The position numbers were made by a program, and so were the translations under genes. A stretch of 64,000 bases of DNA from Diphasiastrum complanatum (taxonomy: Eukaryota; Streptophyta; Lycopodiopsida; Lycopodiales; Lycopodiaceae), in assembly GCA_029204225.1 (NCBI GenBank), contig CM055095.1, forward strand, positions 19,491,450-19,555,449. Direction: 5' to 3'. How positions within the stretch are numbered: the first letter of the stretch is position 1; each line of letters begins with the position of its first letter. Shown here piece after piece: positions 44,714-56,620 of the stretch. The notes under the pieces are model-generated. The model made no database searches. It saw only the letters and a program-made list of their open reading frames with translations, and was not told where the DNA came from.

Positions 44714-45204
44714 TTGTGTTTCAGGTTATGAAGGAGTCAATCACATCTATCAATGATTTGGAAAAGATATCAATGTTAGAGCATGCTAGATTGGATTCTA
44801 CACCAAAATCGAGTTTCTTGCATATGTAAATTGGATCTTTTGTAGATCAAAACTCTATTTAGGAGTATAATCTTGATCAATTCTGATTTATGACAATTTA
44901 TGTTAGATTTTCCCGATTTTTAAAGCATTGGAAAAGCCTGAGTGGTGGCTAATAGATTGCATTCAAGTTTTAGACAATTGCATGTAGATTTTGAAAAAAT
45001 CAATTTTTTTGTGATTGTGTCAAACCCTAATTTTGACTGGATCTCTAGATTGTGAGGTTATCAAAATTTATTTGAGTGTGTTTCAATCTTAGGAAGTGGC
45101 AAGAGTCATTAGATTGAGGATAGATCATAGGTTGATCAAGATTTTGCTATTCTATGTGTTGATTTGTTTGGTATAAGTGCTAGAAGAGAATTGAGAAGTT
45201 ATTC
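44714..45204 (+). other. Family A leader
   Basis: Non-coding leader matching 36975-37530 in reverse. It ends at 'gaattgagaagtt', where a deletion removes the first half of gag. Confidence 0.7.
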
Positions 45205-46096
45205 TCAATGGTTTGTTGGATGCTCATGCTAACATTGTTCAAAGTCTTGCTATTCAAAAGACTTTGCCAAGTTTAATTGGTCTTCATGAGATCTTGATCA
45301 ATGAAGAATATAGACTTCAAGCAAGGTGTGGATCTTCATCAACATCTCATGTTGGAGAAGAGGATATGTTCATCAATGCCAAATTCAAGGGCAAAATCAA
45401 AAGCAAGTGGTTTAAAGGGCAAGATCAAGTGGATACTTCTTCAAATGGCAAAAAGAAGGATAGATCAAAGCTCAAGTGCTTCTATTGTGGCCTCAAAGGA
45501 CACTTTGCAAGTGAATGCTACAAGAAGAAGACAGATCAAGGAGACAAGCAAGGTAATCTTACTCTTGATGAGGATGGTTTGGATGTTCAAGATGCAAATG
45601 ATGATGCTTTTGTGATGTCTTCATGAATGCTTGCTAATGATAGAGATCTAAATCCATGGTGGATTGATAGTAGAGAAAGTTCACACATGACTTTTCAAAA
45701 TGAGTACTTCACTTCTTTGTTGGCATATAAAGATGACAAGAGGATTGATCTACACGGCCAATGATGGTGAGTGTGCAATCAAAGGGATTGGCACAGTTCC
45801 TATCTCTCTCTGTACAAATAAAAATGCTCATTTGGAGGATGTCTTGTTTACTCCATCTATTACCAAGAATTTGCTTAGTGTGAGTCAAATGCTAAGTAAA
45901 GGCCTCAAAGTTAAGTTTGATGGAGATGCTTGTATGATCAAAAGGAAGGATGTCTTGATTGGAAAAGGTAAAAGGCAAGGAAAGTTGCTTAAACTAGATG
46001 CTTGTGTCATTGCTAACCAAGTTGGATGTGTTGCAAGAGAGCAAATACCTATTCAAGAGGTTTGGCATAAATGGATGGGACACCTCAACTTCAAGC
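45205..46096 (+). pseudogene. Copia family A gag end, protease and GAG-pre-integrase
   Basis: It starts mid-gag (ILNGLLDAHANIVQSL), continues open to 45626 and contains the knuckle CFYCGLKGHFASECYKKK (intact). The protease site reads WWIDSRESSHMTF: the Asp is kept, but the following Gly-Ala is Arg-Glu, which should abolish activity. A stop after VMSS and a frameshift near 45740 separate the pieces. The last part (GKGKRQGKLLKLDACVIANQ, then QEVWHKWMGHLNFK) is GAG-pre-integrase. It breaks off at about 46096 against a Ty3 element. Confidence 0.88.
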
Positions 46097-46097
46097 A

Positions 46098-46607
46098 CAG
46101 GCAAGTTACTCTTATGAAATAGCATAGTCTGGATACAACCCCAATCAACCTCAGTATCATACACAACCTATAGCATATGCTGCACAGCCGATGCTAGTTT
46201 TACGTGGCTGTTTTGTGTGTGCGGGACGACATCCAAGCATTCATTGCCCTGATAAATAACAATATCCACCTCTTTGTGAAAATTGTGGGATAGAGCACCA
46301 TATCAAAGACTGTCCAAAGTGACCCAGCCTTGCAGCTCCTGTTAACTCTATCCAAGTAGAGACAATCCCAAACAGAGTCATGACTCGAGCCCAACACCGG
46401 CAGGCTAGCGAAGCTGCACTAAAATGAACCAATAAGCTCCCGCCCGCTCCGTCCAATGACAGAATTACACCAATCATCTATCCTAACCCCAACGAGGAGA
46501 TTCATTTGAGAGACAAATATCAAAAGCTCATCCATGAAGCTAATAATAAGGAGAAGGCTATAGTCACACCTAGAGAGATTAAACCCCAGATAACCCAACC
46601 GTAGAAG
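46098..46607 (+). pseudogene. Host Ty3 element: gag C-terminus with zinc knuckles
   Basis: Reads YNPNQPQYHTQPIAYAAQPM, then CFVCAGRHPSIHC (CX3H variant), a stop, CENCGIEHHIKDCPK (CX2CX4HX4C) and NRVMTRAQHRQASEA. This is the nucleocapsid of a Ty3 gag. Stops occur after PDK, after CPK and after AALK. Coding sequence resumes in the same element at 52777, past the inserted copia element. The left boundary against family A copia at about 46097 is abrupt. Confidence 0.8.
46603..46607 (+). other. Target-site duplication, left copy (AGAAG)
   Basis: Identical to 52777-52781 on the other side of the element. Confidence 0.9.
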
Positions 46608-47312
46608 TGTGAAGAATTGAAAAAGATTATCTATGTTAGATATAGGGGTCTTATGTTTTTTACATCAAGCATCTAGGTGTAGGATGTTGATAGGAATAAA
46701 TTTGGCATAGATGGCAAATTATGCATTTCCACTTGTAATGCCACTATTGAGCCAAAATAGAGTAAGAGGCTAAACACTTGCTAATTAGAGTGTAGACAAG
46801 TGTAAAGATTTTGTTTGATGAATTCCAAGAGGTCCAATAGGATTTAGAGGTGGAACCTTGTGATAGTCCAATAGAATTAAGAGGTGCATAGATCAATGAT
46901 CCAATAGGATCAAGAGGTGACAAAATATGGTCCAATCATAGTTAAGCATAGTGGTAGCTCGTGGACCTACTAGTATCATTGTACTCCTCATTTTGAATGA
47001 AATTGATTTGGTGATTTCATGGATTTTGTGAGTTATTGGATTTCTAGCTTTCTCTCTCTACCCGAGAGCTCATGATGGATTTTCTCTCTCTACCTGAGGA
47101 GAGCAGCTTGTTTTTACTTAGATTATTTTTTGAATACTTCCCACACGTGTGAGTGAGAGTTGGAAGTGATTGAATGCATGTAGTAGTGTGTTTTTGCCAT
47201 AGGATTCAAGATTGATCTTGAATCTCAATCTAGTCTTGATCTTGGTGCATCTACACACCTTAGGAGATCACAAGTACATGTAGTGGACAGTCCACACGTG
47301 TGAAATTCAACA
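46608..47312 (+). repeat. 5' LTR of the complete copia element
   Basis: 705 bp, opening TGTGAAGAATTGA and closing GTGTGAAATTCAACA. It carries CACACGTGTG at 47142-47151 and CACACGTGTGAA at 47293-47304. Confidence 0.95.
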
Positions 47313-47325
47313 TGGTATCAGAGCC
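47313..47325 (+). other. Primer binding site (initiator-Met tRNA type)
   Basis: TGGTATCAGAGCC directly after the 5' LTR. Confidence 0.92.
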
Positions 47326-48068
47326 TACCTAAGGTTACCATGCATTTTGATCCATCTAAGTGAAAAATTTTCATCAATCTTGAGCTAGAAGTTGTCAAGG
47401 CCCATTTTCCTAGCTATCTTGTTCAATCTTGGATCAAAAGAGATTAAAAGGACATTGATTGGGTTTGACCTGGTACTGTACGGAATCAGGTGCTCAGACA
47501 CGTGTGAGGAACATCCAGTTTCAGTTTGGAAGTTCTCTCTCATGTTTGATCCATTTATCTTGCTTGATAGCTTGTTTTGAAGCTATTTTTATCTAGTTTC
47601 TGTTGCAATCAGTTTCATTCCATTTGGTTGAGCCAATCAAAAGTTATAAGCTTTTGAAGAGGGTTAGGTAGGGCACCTAGACCTGGGTGGACACATTTGG
47701 TTTGGTTAAGATATTGCTTGGTTGATCCAAAATCACAGTTGTATGCTTGCCAATCTCATCTATATGTGATCTAGGCACTGTTTTGAGATCTTAGCCATTT
47801 TGTTTCATGCAATATCATTGTATTTGAGTCAAATTTGGTTTCTTAGTGTATTTCACACGTGCTAAGAGTGTTAGATCCTAACTTTGCCTATACTCCATCA
47901 TTTGATGTGAAATAGATCTTGTTTTAGAGAGATTTGAGTAGCTAGTGAGAATCAATTCACAAATTGTTGTAAGATCTTTCATAGGAGGAGATAGTACTCA
48001 ATTATTGGATCCTATTAAAAGTGTGTAACAACATTTATTGTCCATCATTTGAGTTTTCTTCACTTCAA
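47326..48068 (+). other. Leader of the complete copia element
   Basis: About 740 bp of untranslated leader. It holds another GACACGTGTGA at 47498-47508, preceded by a CTGGTACTGTACGG stretch like those found near the motif in other elements. Confidence 0.75.
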
Positions 48069-49640
48069 ATGTCTTCAATGGGTTCATCCTTGTTGGAACC
48101 AAGTGAAAGATTGACCACTTCAAATTATTCAATTTGGAAAATGAGGATGGAGTCCATCTTGATCCTTCAAGACGTGATGGACATAGTTATTGGCCTTGAA
48201 GAAGAACCACAAGTTCTTCAAGAGGTTCAAAAATACAAAAAGAGAGCTAGGATGGCTCTCCACTACATTAAGATGAATGTCTCTAATGAGATATTGAGGG
48301 AGATAGGTACTTGTACAACAGCCAAAGAAGCTTGGGATTGTCTCAAGAATATCTATGAGGCTAAGAATACCTCTAGGCTTCTCACTCTTAGGAATCAAAT
48401 CTTTCAAAGTAGCCAAAAGAGTGATGAGAGTGCATCTAGTTATGTTTTGAGAGTAAAAGATATTCATAGAGAGCTTGCTTGCATTGGTGATTCCATCAAT
48501 CAAAATGAGCTACTTCAAGTCATTCTCAATGGCTTGAGAAGTGAATTCGATAACCTTGTCCAATCCTATGCCATTAAGGAGGAGCTACCAAGTTTGGAGG
48601 CTCTCCAAAGTGTGCTAATTTCAGAAGAATCAAGGCAAGAGTACAAGCTCTTGAGGATGGACAAGCTTTCTCTCACTCATAATGATGGCAAAGCTCTCTT
48701 TGCCAAGGATAAGCACAAAGAGAGGAGCAAGAACCAACATCAACAATCATCAAGTAAGGACAAAGTCAAATCCAAAGACAAAGATGAGGAGGAAGATGAT
48801 TTCTCTAATGCTTCATCATCCAATCTCAAGAAGAAGAAGAAGATCAAGTTGTTTTACTGTGGCAAGAAAGGTCATTATGCCACCAATTGCTTCAAAAAGA
48901 AGAATCAACTCAGGCAAGCCAATATTACCAATGAGAAGGAAGACACTATTGCAAGTGATGGAGAGGGATCTCTTATGGTCTCTAGTTTCTCATCTACTCC
49001 TTTCAAGAAGGACGGCCTATGGTATATTGATAGTGGAGCCTCTTCACATATGTGTAGCTCCAAGGACTCTTTCTCTTCTATTGCACCTTATGATGGAGTG
49101 AAGAAATCAATATACACTGCAAATGATTTTGAATATCCTATTGAAGGCATAGGGAACATTCCCTTGAAGCTTGCATCCTCTAAAGTTCTTTCTCTCTCTA
49201 GAGTTCTTTATGTACCTAAGCTTACCAAGAATCTTATTAGTGTTGGCCAATTGCTTGATAATGGCCTTGATGTAAAATTCAATGTTGATACTTGCACTAT
49301 CAAGAAGAATGATGAGATACTTGCATTAGGATCTAGATTTGGTGGAATCTATAAACTAGATCCAAATGAGTATGTGAATGCTTGTAATGTTGCTCTTGTG
49401 AACAAGCTCTCTATGGAGGAATTATGGCATAGGAGGTTGGGACATCCCAACTACAAATCCATGCTCTCTATGATCAAAGAGTCCAAAGCTATTGGCTTGC
49501 CAAAGTCATTCTCCAAGAAGATCAAGCCTTGTGAGGCTTGTGCTATTGCTAGATCTCACAAAAAGCCATTTACAAGATCTTCTATCAAAAGCAAGCATGC
49601 TTTGGAGTTAATCCACTCAGATGTGCATTTCTCGTCAACT
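48069..49640 (+). CDS. Copia gag, protease, GAG-pre-integrase and integrase N-terminus
   Basis: The open frame runs 48021-49763. I prefer the ATG at 48069 (MSSMGSSLLEPSERLTTSNY) because it gives the usual short copia gag start. Gag helices follow (YSIWKMRMESIL, AWDCLKNIYEA, ELLQVILNGL). The nucleocapsid reads KLFYCGKKGHYATNC: the first Cys of the knuckle is Leu (TGT to TTG), so metal binding is doubtful. Protease has WYIDSGASSHM with the catalytic Asp intact. GAG-pre-integrase (LWHRRLGHPNYKSM) and the integrase zinc site and SDVH block follow. Near 49640 the correct frame is lost, and residues after about SSTTRE are out of frame up to the stop at 49763. Confidence 0.92.
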
Positions 49641-50508
49641 ACAAGGGAGGAGCCACTTGTTTTGTTACTTTCATTGATGATTACACAAGATTCACTTGGA
49701 TATATCTTCTTGCTTCAAAATCTATGGTGTTTCATCATTTCCTTATTTTCAAAGCTTATGTAGAGAAGCAATTCTCATTCAAGATTAAAGCTCTTAGAAG
49801 TGATGGAGGTGGTGAATATATCTCCAATAAATTTCAAGATTTTTGTGAGCTTGAAGGCATTAAAAGAGAGTTTTCTTGTGCCTACTCTCCATCTCAAAAT
49901 GGAGTGGCCGAGAGAAAGAATAGATCTCTATGTGAATGTGCAAAATCTATGAGAATTGAGGCATATTTGCCCAAAGATTTTTGGGGAGAAGCCATTAATT
50001 GTGCAAATTATCTTTGCAATAGGCTCCCACATATAGCTCTTGGAGGAAAGTCACCATATGAAATCTTATTTTTGAAGAAGCCTAAGGTTGATCACCTTAG
50101 AGTTTTTGGATGCTTATGCTTTGTCCATATTCCCTTGGAAACAAGGAAGAAGGAAGATCCTAGTGCATGCAAAGGGATCATGGTTGGATACTCATCCACC
50201 AAGAAGGCCTATAGAGTCTTTATACTCTCTACTTCTCAAGTTGTTGAAAGTAGAGATGTTGTCTTTCATGAAGATCAACACTCATCATTTGAAGAGGCCG
50301 AGATCAAGAAATCTATGGATGCATCATCAATTATTGATTTTGAAGACAATCATGATGTGATGGGGTCGAGATTTGAAGAAGACTCTCCTCGGATTTTTTC
50401 ACCAAGAAGATCCATGAGAGATAGATCCGAGCCTAAGAGGCTCTCATATGTTGACAAAGGCAAACAAGTGGATCTTGATTCCACTAATTATGCTTTTATG
50501 TCTCTCAT
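49641..50508 (+). pseudogene. Copia integrase core and C-terminus (frameshifted from gag)
   Basis: The second frame continues with GGATCFVTFIDDYTRFTWIY (catalytic Asp region), LRSDGGGEYISNKF (second Asp), SPSQNGVAERKNRS (catalytic Glu), LPKDFWGEAI and RVFGCLCFVHIP. The tail is KAYRVFILST-QVVESRDVVFHEDQ, followed by a variable linker. All three DDE residues are present. It cannot be translated from gag without frame correction. The next frame change lies near 50508 (YAFMSLM becoming EEPKNVQEAL). Confidence 0.9.
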
Positions 50509-52053
50509 GAAGAGCCAAAGAATGTACAAGAGGCACTCAATACCAAGGAGTGGTATGATGCCATGAAGCAAGAGTATGATGCATTGATCACCAACAATAC
50601 TTGGGAGCTTGTGGATCCTCCTTCCAACAAGCATGTGATTGGTTGCAAGTGGGTATTTCAGATCAAGTTCAATCATGATGGCACCATCAACAAGCACAAA
50701 GCAAGATTATGTGCCAAAGGATTTGCTCAAATCCATGGTCTTGATTATGAGGAGACCTTTGCACCCGTTGCAAAGATGGTGACAATAAGAATTCTTATTT
50801 CTCTTGCTTGTTTTTTCAAGTGGAAGGTGTTCCAATTAGATGTATCCAATGCTTTTCTAAATGGTTATCTTGAGGAGGAGATCTATATGGAACAACCTCA
50901 AGGATTCATCAAGGATGAGTCCAAAGTGTGCTTGCTCTTCAAAAGTCTTTATGGACTCAAGCAAGCACCAAGATCATGATATTCAAGACTTAACTCTTTT
51001 CTTATCTCACTAGGATTTACTCTTAGTGACTATGATCCTTCCATGTATCTAAAGTTTGTTGATAGCAATATTGTCATTCTTCTAATTTATGTTGATGACA
51101 TTATTCTTTGTGGAAGTTGTATCAAGCTAGTTGATGAAACCAAGCTAGCACTTGGATGTGAGCTTAAAATGCAAGATCTAGGAGAGATACATTACATCCT
51201 TGGCCTAGAAATTGATTTTTATGAAAATCATGTCTTTATATGCCAATCTAGATATGCTCACTCTATGTTGAAAAAATTCCATATGGAAAATTCTAAGAGC
51301 ATAGATACTCCAATGGAGCAAATTGTAAAAGATCCTAATAAAGGTGATGAAATATCCTTTGAGGACATCACAATTTTAAGGAGTCTTGTAGGCTCCTTGA
51401 TTTGGCTTACCATTACTAGGCCCGATCTTAGTTTTTGTGTGCACAAATTGAGTCAATTTATGCAAGATCCTAAGATCCATCATTGGAAGATGGCCAAGAG
51501 GACTCTAAGATATGTATCTTCATCTTGTGATTATGGTCTACTCTATAAAAGTGAAGATCTATCCATTATTGGCTACTCGGATTCGGAATTTGCAAGTGAC
51601 AAGATGGATCGAAAGTCTATTAGTGCATACACTATCTTTCTTGGAGGCAATCTAATATCTTGGCTTTCCAAAAAGCAAGATACTATATCACTCTCTTCAT
51701 GTGAGGCCGAGTACAAAGCACTCACTACAACTACCAAAGAAGTGCTTTGGATCAAGAGGTTATTAATGGAACTAAAGTGCATCAAGGAGGATGATCTACC
51801 AATGATCAAGTGTGATAACATCTCGGCCCAAGCTCTTGCCAATAATCCCATATTTCATGCAAGAAGCAAGCACATAAAAGTGGCACACCATTTTGTGAGA
51901 GAAAAGCTTATTGGAGGAGAAATCTATTTGGAGCATGTCAACTCGTCCTCTTGTATTGCCAATCTACTCACCAAGCCTTTGAGCAAAAGTGCTTTCATCA
52001 AGCATAGATCTAATCTTGGAGTTATATCAAGATCAATGCTCAAATCTTCATAG
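50509..52053 (+). pseudogene. Copia reverse transcriptase and RNase H
   Basis: Third frame: EEPKNVQEALNTKEWYDAMK, NNTWELVDPP, KWVFQIKFN-DGTI-KHKARL, YEETFAPVAKM, FQLDVSNAFLNGYLEEEIYM, SLYGLKQAPRS. At 50977-50979 a TGA replaces the Trp codon of the PR.W block. The same frame continues with LLIYVDDIILCGS (YVDD polymerase site), LVGSLIWLTITRPDLSF, YSDSEFASDKMDRKSI and SLSSCEAEYKAL. The RNase H tail ends in SRSMLKSS and TAG at 52051. The Asp of the usual DADWA motif is Ser-Asp-Ser-Glu here. Confidence 0.92.
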
Positions 52054-52063
52054 ATAATTTTTT

Positions 52064-52071
52064 AGGAGGAG
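52064..52071 (+). other. Polypurine tract
   Basis: AGGAGGAG immediately before the 3' LTR, preceded by a T-run. Confidence 0.85.
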
Positions 52072-52776
52072 TGTGAAGAATTGAAAAAGATTATCTATGT
52101 TAGATATAGGGGTCTTATGTTTTTTACATCAAGCATCTAGGTGTAGGATGTTGATAGGAATAAATTTGGCATAGATGGCAAATTATGCATTTCCACTTGT
52201 AATGCCACTATTGAGCCAAAATATAGTAAGAGGCTAAACACTTGATAATTAGAGTGTAGACAAGTGTAAAGTTTTTGTTTGATGAATTCCAAGAGGTCCA
52301 ATAGGATTTAGAGGTGGAACCTTGTGATAGTCCTATAGAATTAAGAGGTGCATAGATCAATGATCCAATAGGATCAAGAGGTGACAAAATATGGTCCAAT
52401 CATAGTTAAGCATAGTGGTAGCTCGTGGACCTACTAGTATCATTGTACTCCTCATTTTGAATGAAATTGATTTGGTGAATTCATGGATTTTGTGAGTTAT
52501 TGGATTTCTAGCTTTCTCTCTCTACTCGAGAGCTCATGATGCATTTTCTCTCTCTACCTGAGGAGAGCAGCTTGTTTTTACTTAGATTATTTTTTGAATA
52601 CTTCCCACACGTGTGAGTGAGAGTTGGAAGTGATTGAATGCATGTAGTAGTGTGTTTTTGCCATAGGATTCAAGATTGATCTTGAATCTCAATCTAGTCT
52701 TGATCTTGGTGCATCTACACACCTTAGGAGATCACAAGTACATGTAGTGGACAGTCCACACGTGTGAAATTCAACA
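52072..52776 (+). repeat. 3' LTR of the complete copia element
   Basis: 705 bp, seven differences from the 5' copy by eye. Motif copies lie at 52606-52615 and 52757-52768. Target duplication AGAAG follows at 52777-52781. Confidence 0.95.
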
Positions 52777-52781
52777 AGAAG

Positions 52782-53648
52782 GAGCCGAGATATGGAGAGA
52801 TTTGTTTCAAGCAAACGTTACCCTCCCATTTGGAGTACTCTGGAAGTACACCAAAAAATGACAAAAAGAGTTCTGCTCCATTGAAGATAACATCCCGTCA
52901 CCAGACCTCCTTGAGGTGCCCCTGCATCTGACTAAACCTACAAACAACAAGGGAAATATATGCATTCCTACAACTTACGGACATTCCCACGTTGTCTTGG
53001 TAGTTTTAGATGGCGGATCGGGAGTCAACATAATATCACCATTCTTGATGAAGGTGTGGGGTCTTCAAGCTTCCAGGAAAACAACCAAACTTTCAACTTT
53101 GAATGGCAGATCAAAGTGTGGTAAAACCATTAGGCCTAATACTCGACATAAGACTGAAACTAGGAGGTTTGAGCTTCACGCTAGATTTGGTAGTGCTCGA
53201 TATCCCTAACAACACCTATTCCTATGAATTACTCCTAGGTAGGCCATGGCTCTCTAAAGCACGCGTAGTGCACGTTTGGAATAGAGAGCACGTTACATTT
53301 GGCAATCAAGAAACATCACTCACAATTGACTCTACTAGTAAGATCAAACCCGCACGAATCACTGAATATGGATCCTTTACCATAGAGTCTATTCTTGAAA
53401 ATTACCGTGACATCGAAGAGAAGGGCCACTATACCAAGGCTACGGATATCATCAACTGGAGCCACAACTTGGCCACAATCGATTGTGTTAATGCAGAACA
53501 TTGCGAACTCAATACACATCACACTGATAACGATGAATCTACTATTGAACCAACTAATTTCCTATCTTCAACATCAATTATGTTAACATTCAGCCCCACA
53601 ACGAGGACTTGCTTCATGTTGCCTGGCTACCTTATGATGAATCAATAA
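52782..53648 (+). pseudogene. Host Ty3 element: protease region
   Basis: Coding sequence resumes after the copia insertion: AEIWRDLFQANVTLPFGVLW, a stop, LLEVPLHLTKPTN. Next comes the aspartic protease motif VVLDGGSGVNIIS-FLMKVWGL (DGG in place of DSG), characteristic of Ty3 elements. A frameshift near 53100 precedes SFTLDLVVLDIPNNTYSYEL and LLGRPWLSKARVVHVW, the protease C-terminus. The region from about 53330 is a poorly conserved linker. Confidence 0.85.
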
Positions 53649-54850
53649 CCTTGTATATCAACAATGAGAGTGTTTTACGCTCTCAAGAGTTTGATACTGA
53701 CTCCGACATGGCCGATATTATAGATCTAGCTATTATGTGCTTCATGGACACCATTCCCCCATGGCTACTCCCTGAGAAGGTCCAGGAGATAGAGCCTAAG
53801 GCTAGCATTGCTGCAGCCAAACTAGACCAAAGTAAACTATATCGTGTCAAACGACTGGTATACGAATGGAAGATACATGATACTGAATCTATCTATGTGA
53901 TAGATGATTTACTCCTTCTTGGATGGCTTCAGTGCATACAACTTAGTTGTTATCTCTGAAGAAGACCAACCCAAAACGGCTTTTGCTACGGAATGGGGTA
54001 TCTTCTGCTGGTGCGTTATGCCATTTGGATTGTGTAATGCGCCATGTACCTTCCAATGTGTCATGCAAGTAGCATTTTATGATCTCATCGGTGACAACCT
54101 TGAGATCTATCTTGATGACCTTGGGGTGCACTCGAAAGAATCCACGCACCTGGCCGTACTCAAACATATTTTCATACAAAGCCAGAGGTATGGTATTTCT
54201 CTTAATGCTGAAAAATGTCAGATATGGGTCACCCATGACATCGTACTTGGTCACATTGTATCGCGCAATGGGACTGCCACCGACCCAGAGAAGATCAAAG
54301 TCATCGTAGAGAGGCCTAAACCTAAAACGGTCCGAGATGCTTATTGTTTTATGGGTCACGCTAATCACTATCATTGTCATATTCGCGACTTTGCTAATAA
54401 AGCACGATGGATATACAGAGTGACCGTTAATCCTAAGTGGACGGATAAACAGAGAAAGGCCTTCCAAGAATTCAAACATGTCTTGACAACTGCTCCTATC
54501 TTGTGAGCTCCAGATTACACAAAGGAGTTTCATGTGCACACTGATGCATCAAAGTTTGCCATCGGTGTCGTGCTAACTCAACCTGGAGAGTACAAGAAGG
54601 ATTATCCAATTCATTTCCTTAGTAGGCAATTAACATCTGCGGAGATGAACTACACCACAATCGAGAGGGAAGCATTAGTGATGATTTATGCCATCCAGAA
54701 GTTTTGACATTATCTTCTAGGTAAACACTTTTGTATTTTTCACAGATCATCAAGCGTTACTTTACCTCGTGAACAAAACTTGCACAACAGGTAACGTTGG
54801 TTGCTATTACTACAAGAATTCGAATTTCGTATTGTTGTGCGCAAGGGATC
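53649..54850 (+). pseudogene. Host Ty3 element: reverse transcriptase and RNase H
   Basis: The first fingers of the polymerase are not found, and recognisable sequence begins at FLDGFSAYNLVVISEEDQPK. MPFGLCNAP-TFQ, IYLDDLGVHSKEST (YLDD active site), LNAEKCQIWV and LGHIVS-NG follow. Connection and RNase H: PDYTKEFHVHTDASKFAIGV, TIEREALVMIYAIQKF, a stop where Arg is usual, then a frameshift into FTDHQALLYLVN and HFVTDHLSRI. The absence of the RT N-terminus suggests an internal deletion near 53850. Confidence 0.87.
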
Positions 54851-56216
54851 GCAACATTTTGTCACTGATCATCTATCCAGAATACCGAGTAATGAGAAAC
54901 CAACGAAGGACATCAATGATGACCTACTTGATGCAATACTCTTCCAAGTTGACTGTACCCCCATGTGGGCCAAAGACATGACAAAGTTTTTAACAACGGG
55001 GGTGCTAGATCCGATGTTGTCGAAACCTGCCCAACGCGTACTTATCTACAAGGTGGCACCCTATACACTTATAGTGGGGCAACTTTATAGAAAGGGTGCG
55101 AATGGTGTGATCAGACGATGTTTGACTGAGGGCGAGATTATTCCCATCATATCCTTGCTACACAAAGGAGTTGGTGGTGGACACTTTGCCTCAGAAAACA
55201 CAACTAGGAAGGTCTTACTAGCTGGGTATTAAGGACACTCAAAACTTTGTAAAGGCTTGTGATGTGTGCCAAAGAGCCAAAAGGTGACAATTTTCAGATT
55301 ATATGCCTTTAACCCCCATCTTATCTGAACAAGCATTTTTCAAATGGGGTATTGATTATGTAGGACCAATCAATCTCGTCACGCGATTCACACAAGCAAG
55401 ATATATTATTGTGGCGATAGATTATTGCACAAAGTGGGTAGAGGCTCGGGCGATAAAGAACGCCGATGCCAAAACCACTACTTGGTTCCTTTATGAGCAG
55501 ATCATTGTACGATTTGGTTGCCCACTCGAAATTGTCAGCGACAGGATACGCACTTTTTGAACACAATAATTGAACACTTGTTGTCGACCTTCCTAGTTAT
55601 TCATCGCAAAAGTGCCCCGTAGTACCCAAGATGTAACGGGCAGGCTGAGTCCGCGAATAAGGTTCTATGCAAAATCCTCACGAAGATGGTGGAAGCCAGT
55701 CGGTCAGATTGGGAGTTCAAGTTACATGCCGCTTTATGGGCATATCGAACAACACCCAAAAAGGCCACTGGCACGACACCATTACAACTCACGTATGGAC
55801 AAGAGGTCATGATGCCTGTAGAATTCTACGTCCCATCTTTACAGGTAGCCTACGATTTGAAACTAGACAAAAGACAGATCCTTGCCCATAGGCTATTCCA
55901 CCTCCATAAGCTTTGCGAAACAAGAGTCATTAGTGTGCATGCACAACAAGTGCACAAAAGACGTCAACAAGATTGGCATGACCGCCATATTAAGCTGAAG
56001 GAATTCAAAGAAGGAGATAGAGTCCTTCTCTATCAAACAAAAGTACATAAGCGCAAACTTAAGTTTATTGGCCAAGGTCCCTAGATCATTGATCAGATCT
56101 TTGCTTTAGGCTATGCTAAACTTAAAACCCTCGAAGGCATCCCACTAGACACGGTAGTGAACGGGAGTAGATTACGGCGATATCATGAGCCCTGCTATTC
56201 CTTAGACATGTATTGA
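54851..56216 (+). pseudogene. Host Ty3 element: integrase without chromodomain
   Basis: Zinc-binding HHCC region (LLHKGVGGGHF, then KACDVCQRAKR in shifted frames). Core: FFKWGIDYVGPIN, IVAIDYCTKWVEA, FGCPLEIVSDR and, after a stop and shift at 55560, CNGQAESANK. These give the catalytic D, D and E. The C-terminal part is ALWAYRTTPKKATGTTPLQL, FKEGDRVLLYQTK, and past a stop GSRLRRYHEP, ending TAG-free until a TGA near 56216. There is no chromodomain, so it belongs outside the chromoviruses (Athila/Tat-type branch, by inference). Confidence 0.87.
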
Positions 56217-56620
56217 TTGATTGTGTGTTATGTGTGTGTGCATGCATGTCTATAATTTCTGTTGTTTTGTGATAATGCTCATTTTTTTTAATTCATTTTT
56301 TACACCCTTTTTCGTTGAATTGCCTGCATGTTTAACAATCAATACTTAGGATAGTTTAGGTCTGAATTCTCGCAAATCTCCTCACTGCTATCACTATTGT
56401 ACAGGTTTCAGGTAACAACATGCATGACCAGTGACAATCATGTCCCAAAATAGTAATTGTCTTCCAAGTTGGAGCTAGCATCACTTACTCTTGCAATCGA
56501 TTGCAAGGAATTTATCCTTTTTTCACAAGAAAAAAATAAAGAGACCACTCACATAAGCTATCAGGCAGCATATTATCTATATTGTGGAGTCCCAGAACTA
56601 AGCAAAGTGCTTTATCAGAT
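56217..56620. other. Spacer after integrase with a splice-acceptor-like site
   Basis: T/TG-rich sequence without a frame. Around 56376-56405 a pyrimidine-rich run ends CACTATTGTACAG, resembling a plant 3' splice site, ahead of the following open region. Some non-chromoviral Ty3 elements express a downstream gene by splicing. This is inference only. Confidence 0.35.

Larger units (their letters stand above)
46608..52776 (+). mobile_element. Nearly complete Ty1/copia retrotransposon
   Basis: A 6169-bp element with two 705-bp LTRs, primer site, gag-protease-integrase-RT-RNase H in copia order, and a polypurine tract. It is flanked by the 5-bp target duplication AGAAG at 46603-46607 and 52777-52781. 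I count seven base differences between the LTRs (about 1%), so insertion is recent compared with everything around it. The coding region is nevertheless broken by two frameshifts (about 49640 and 50508) and one nonsense codon (50977). It sits inside an older Ty3 element in the same orientation. Confidence 0.95.

Noticed and set aside
56590-56620. Short PRTKQSA-like translation resembling the histone H3 tail
   Set aside because: Seven residues in one frame, no continuing H3 sequence; chance.
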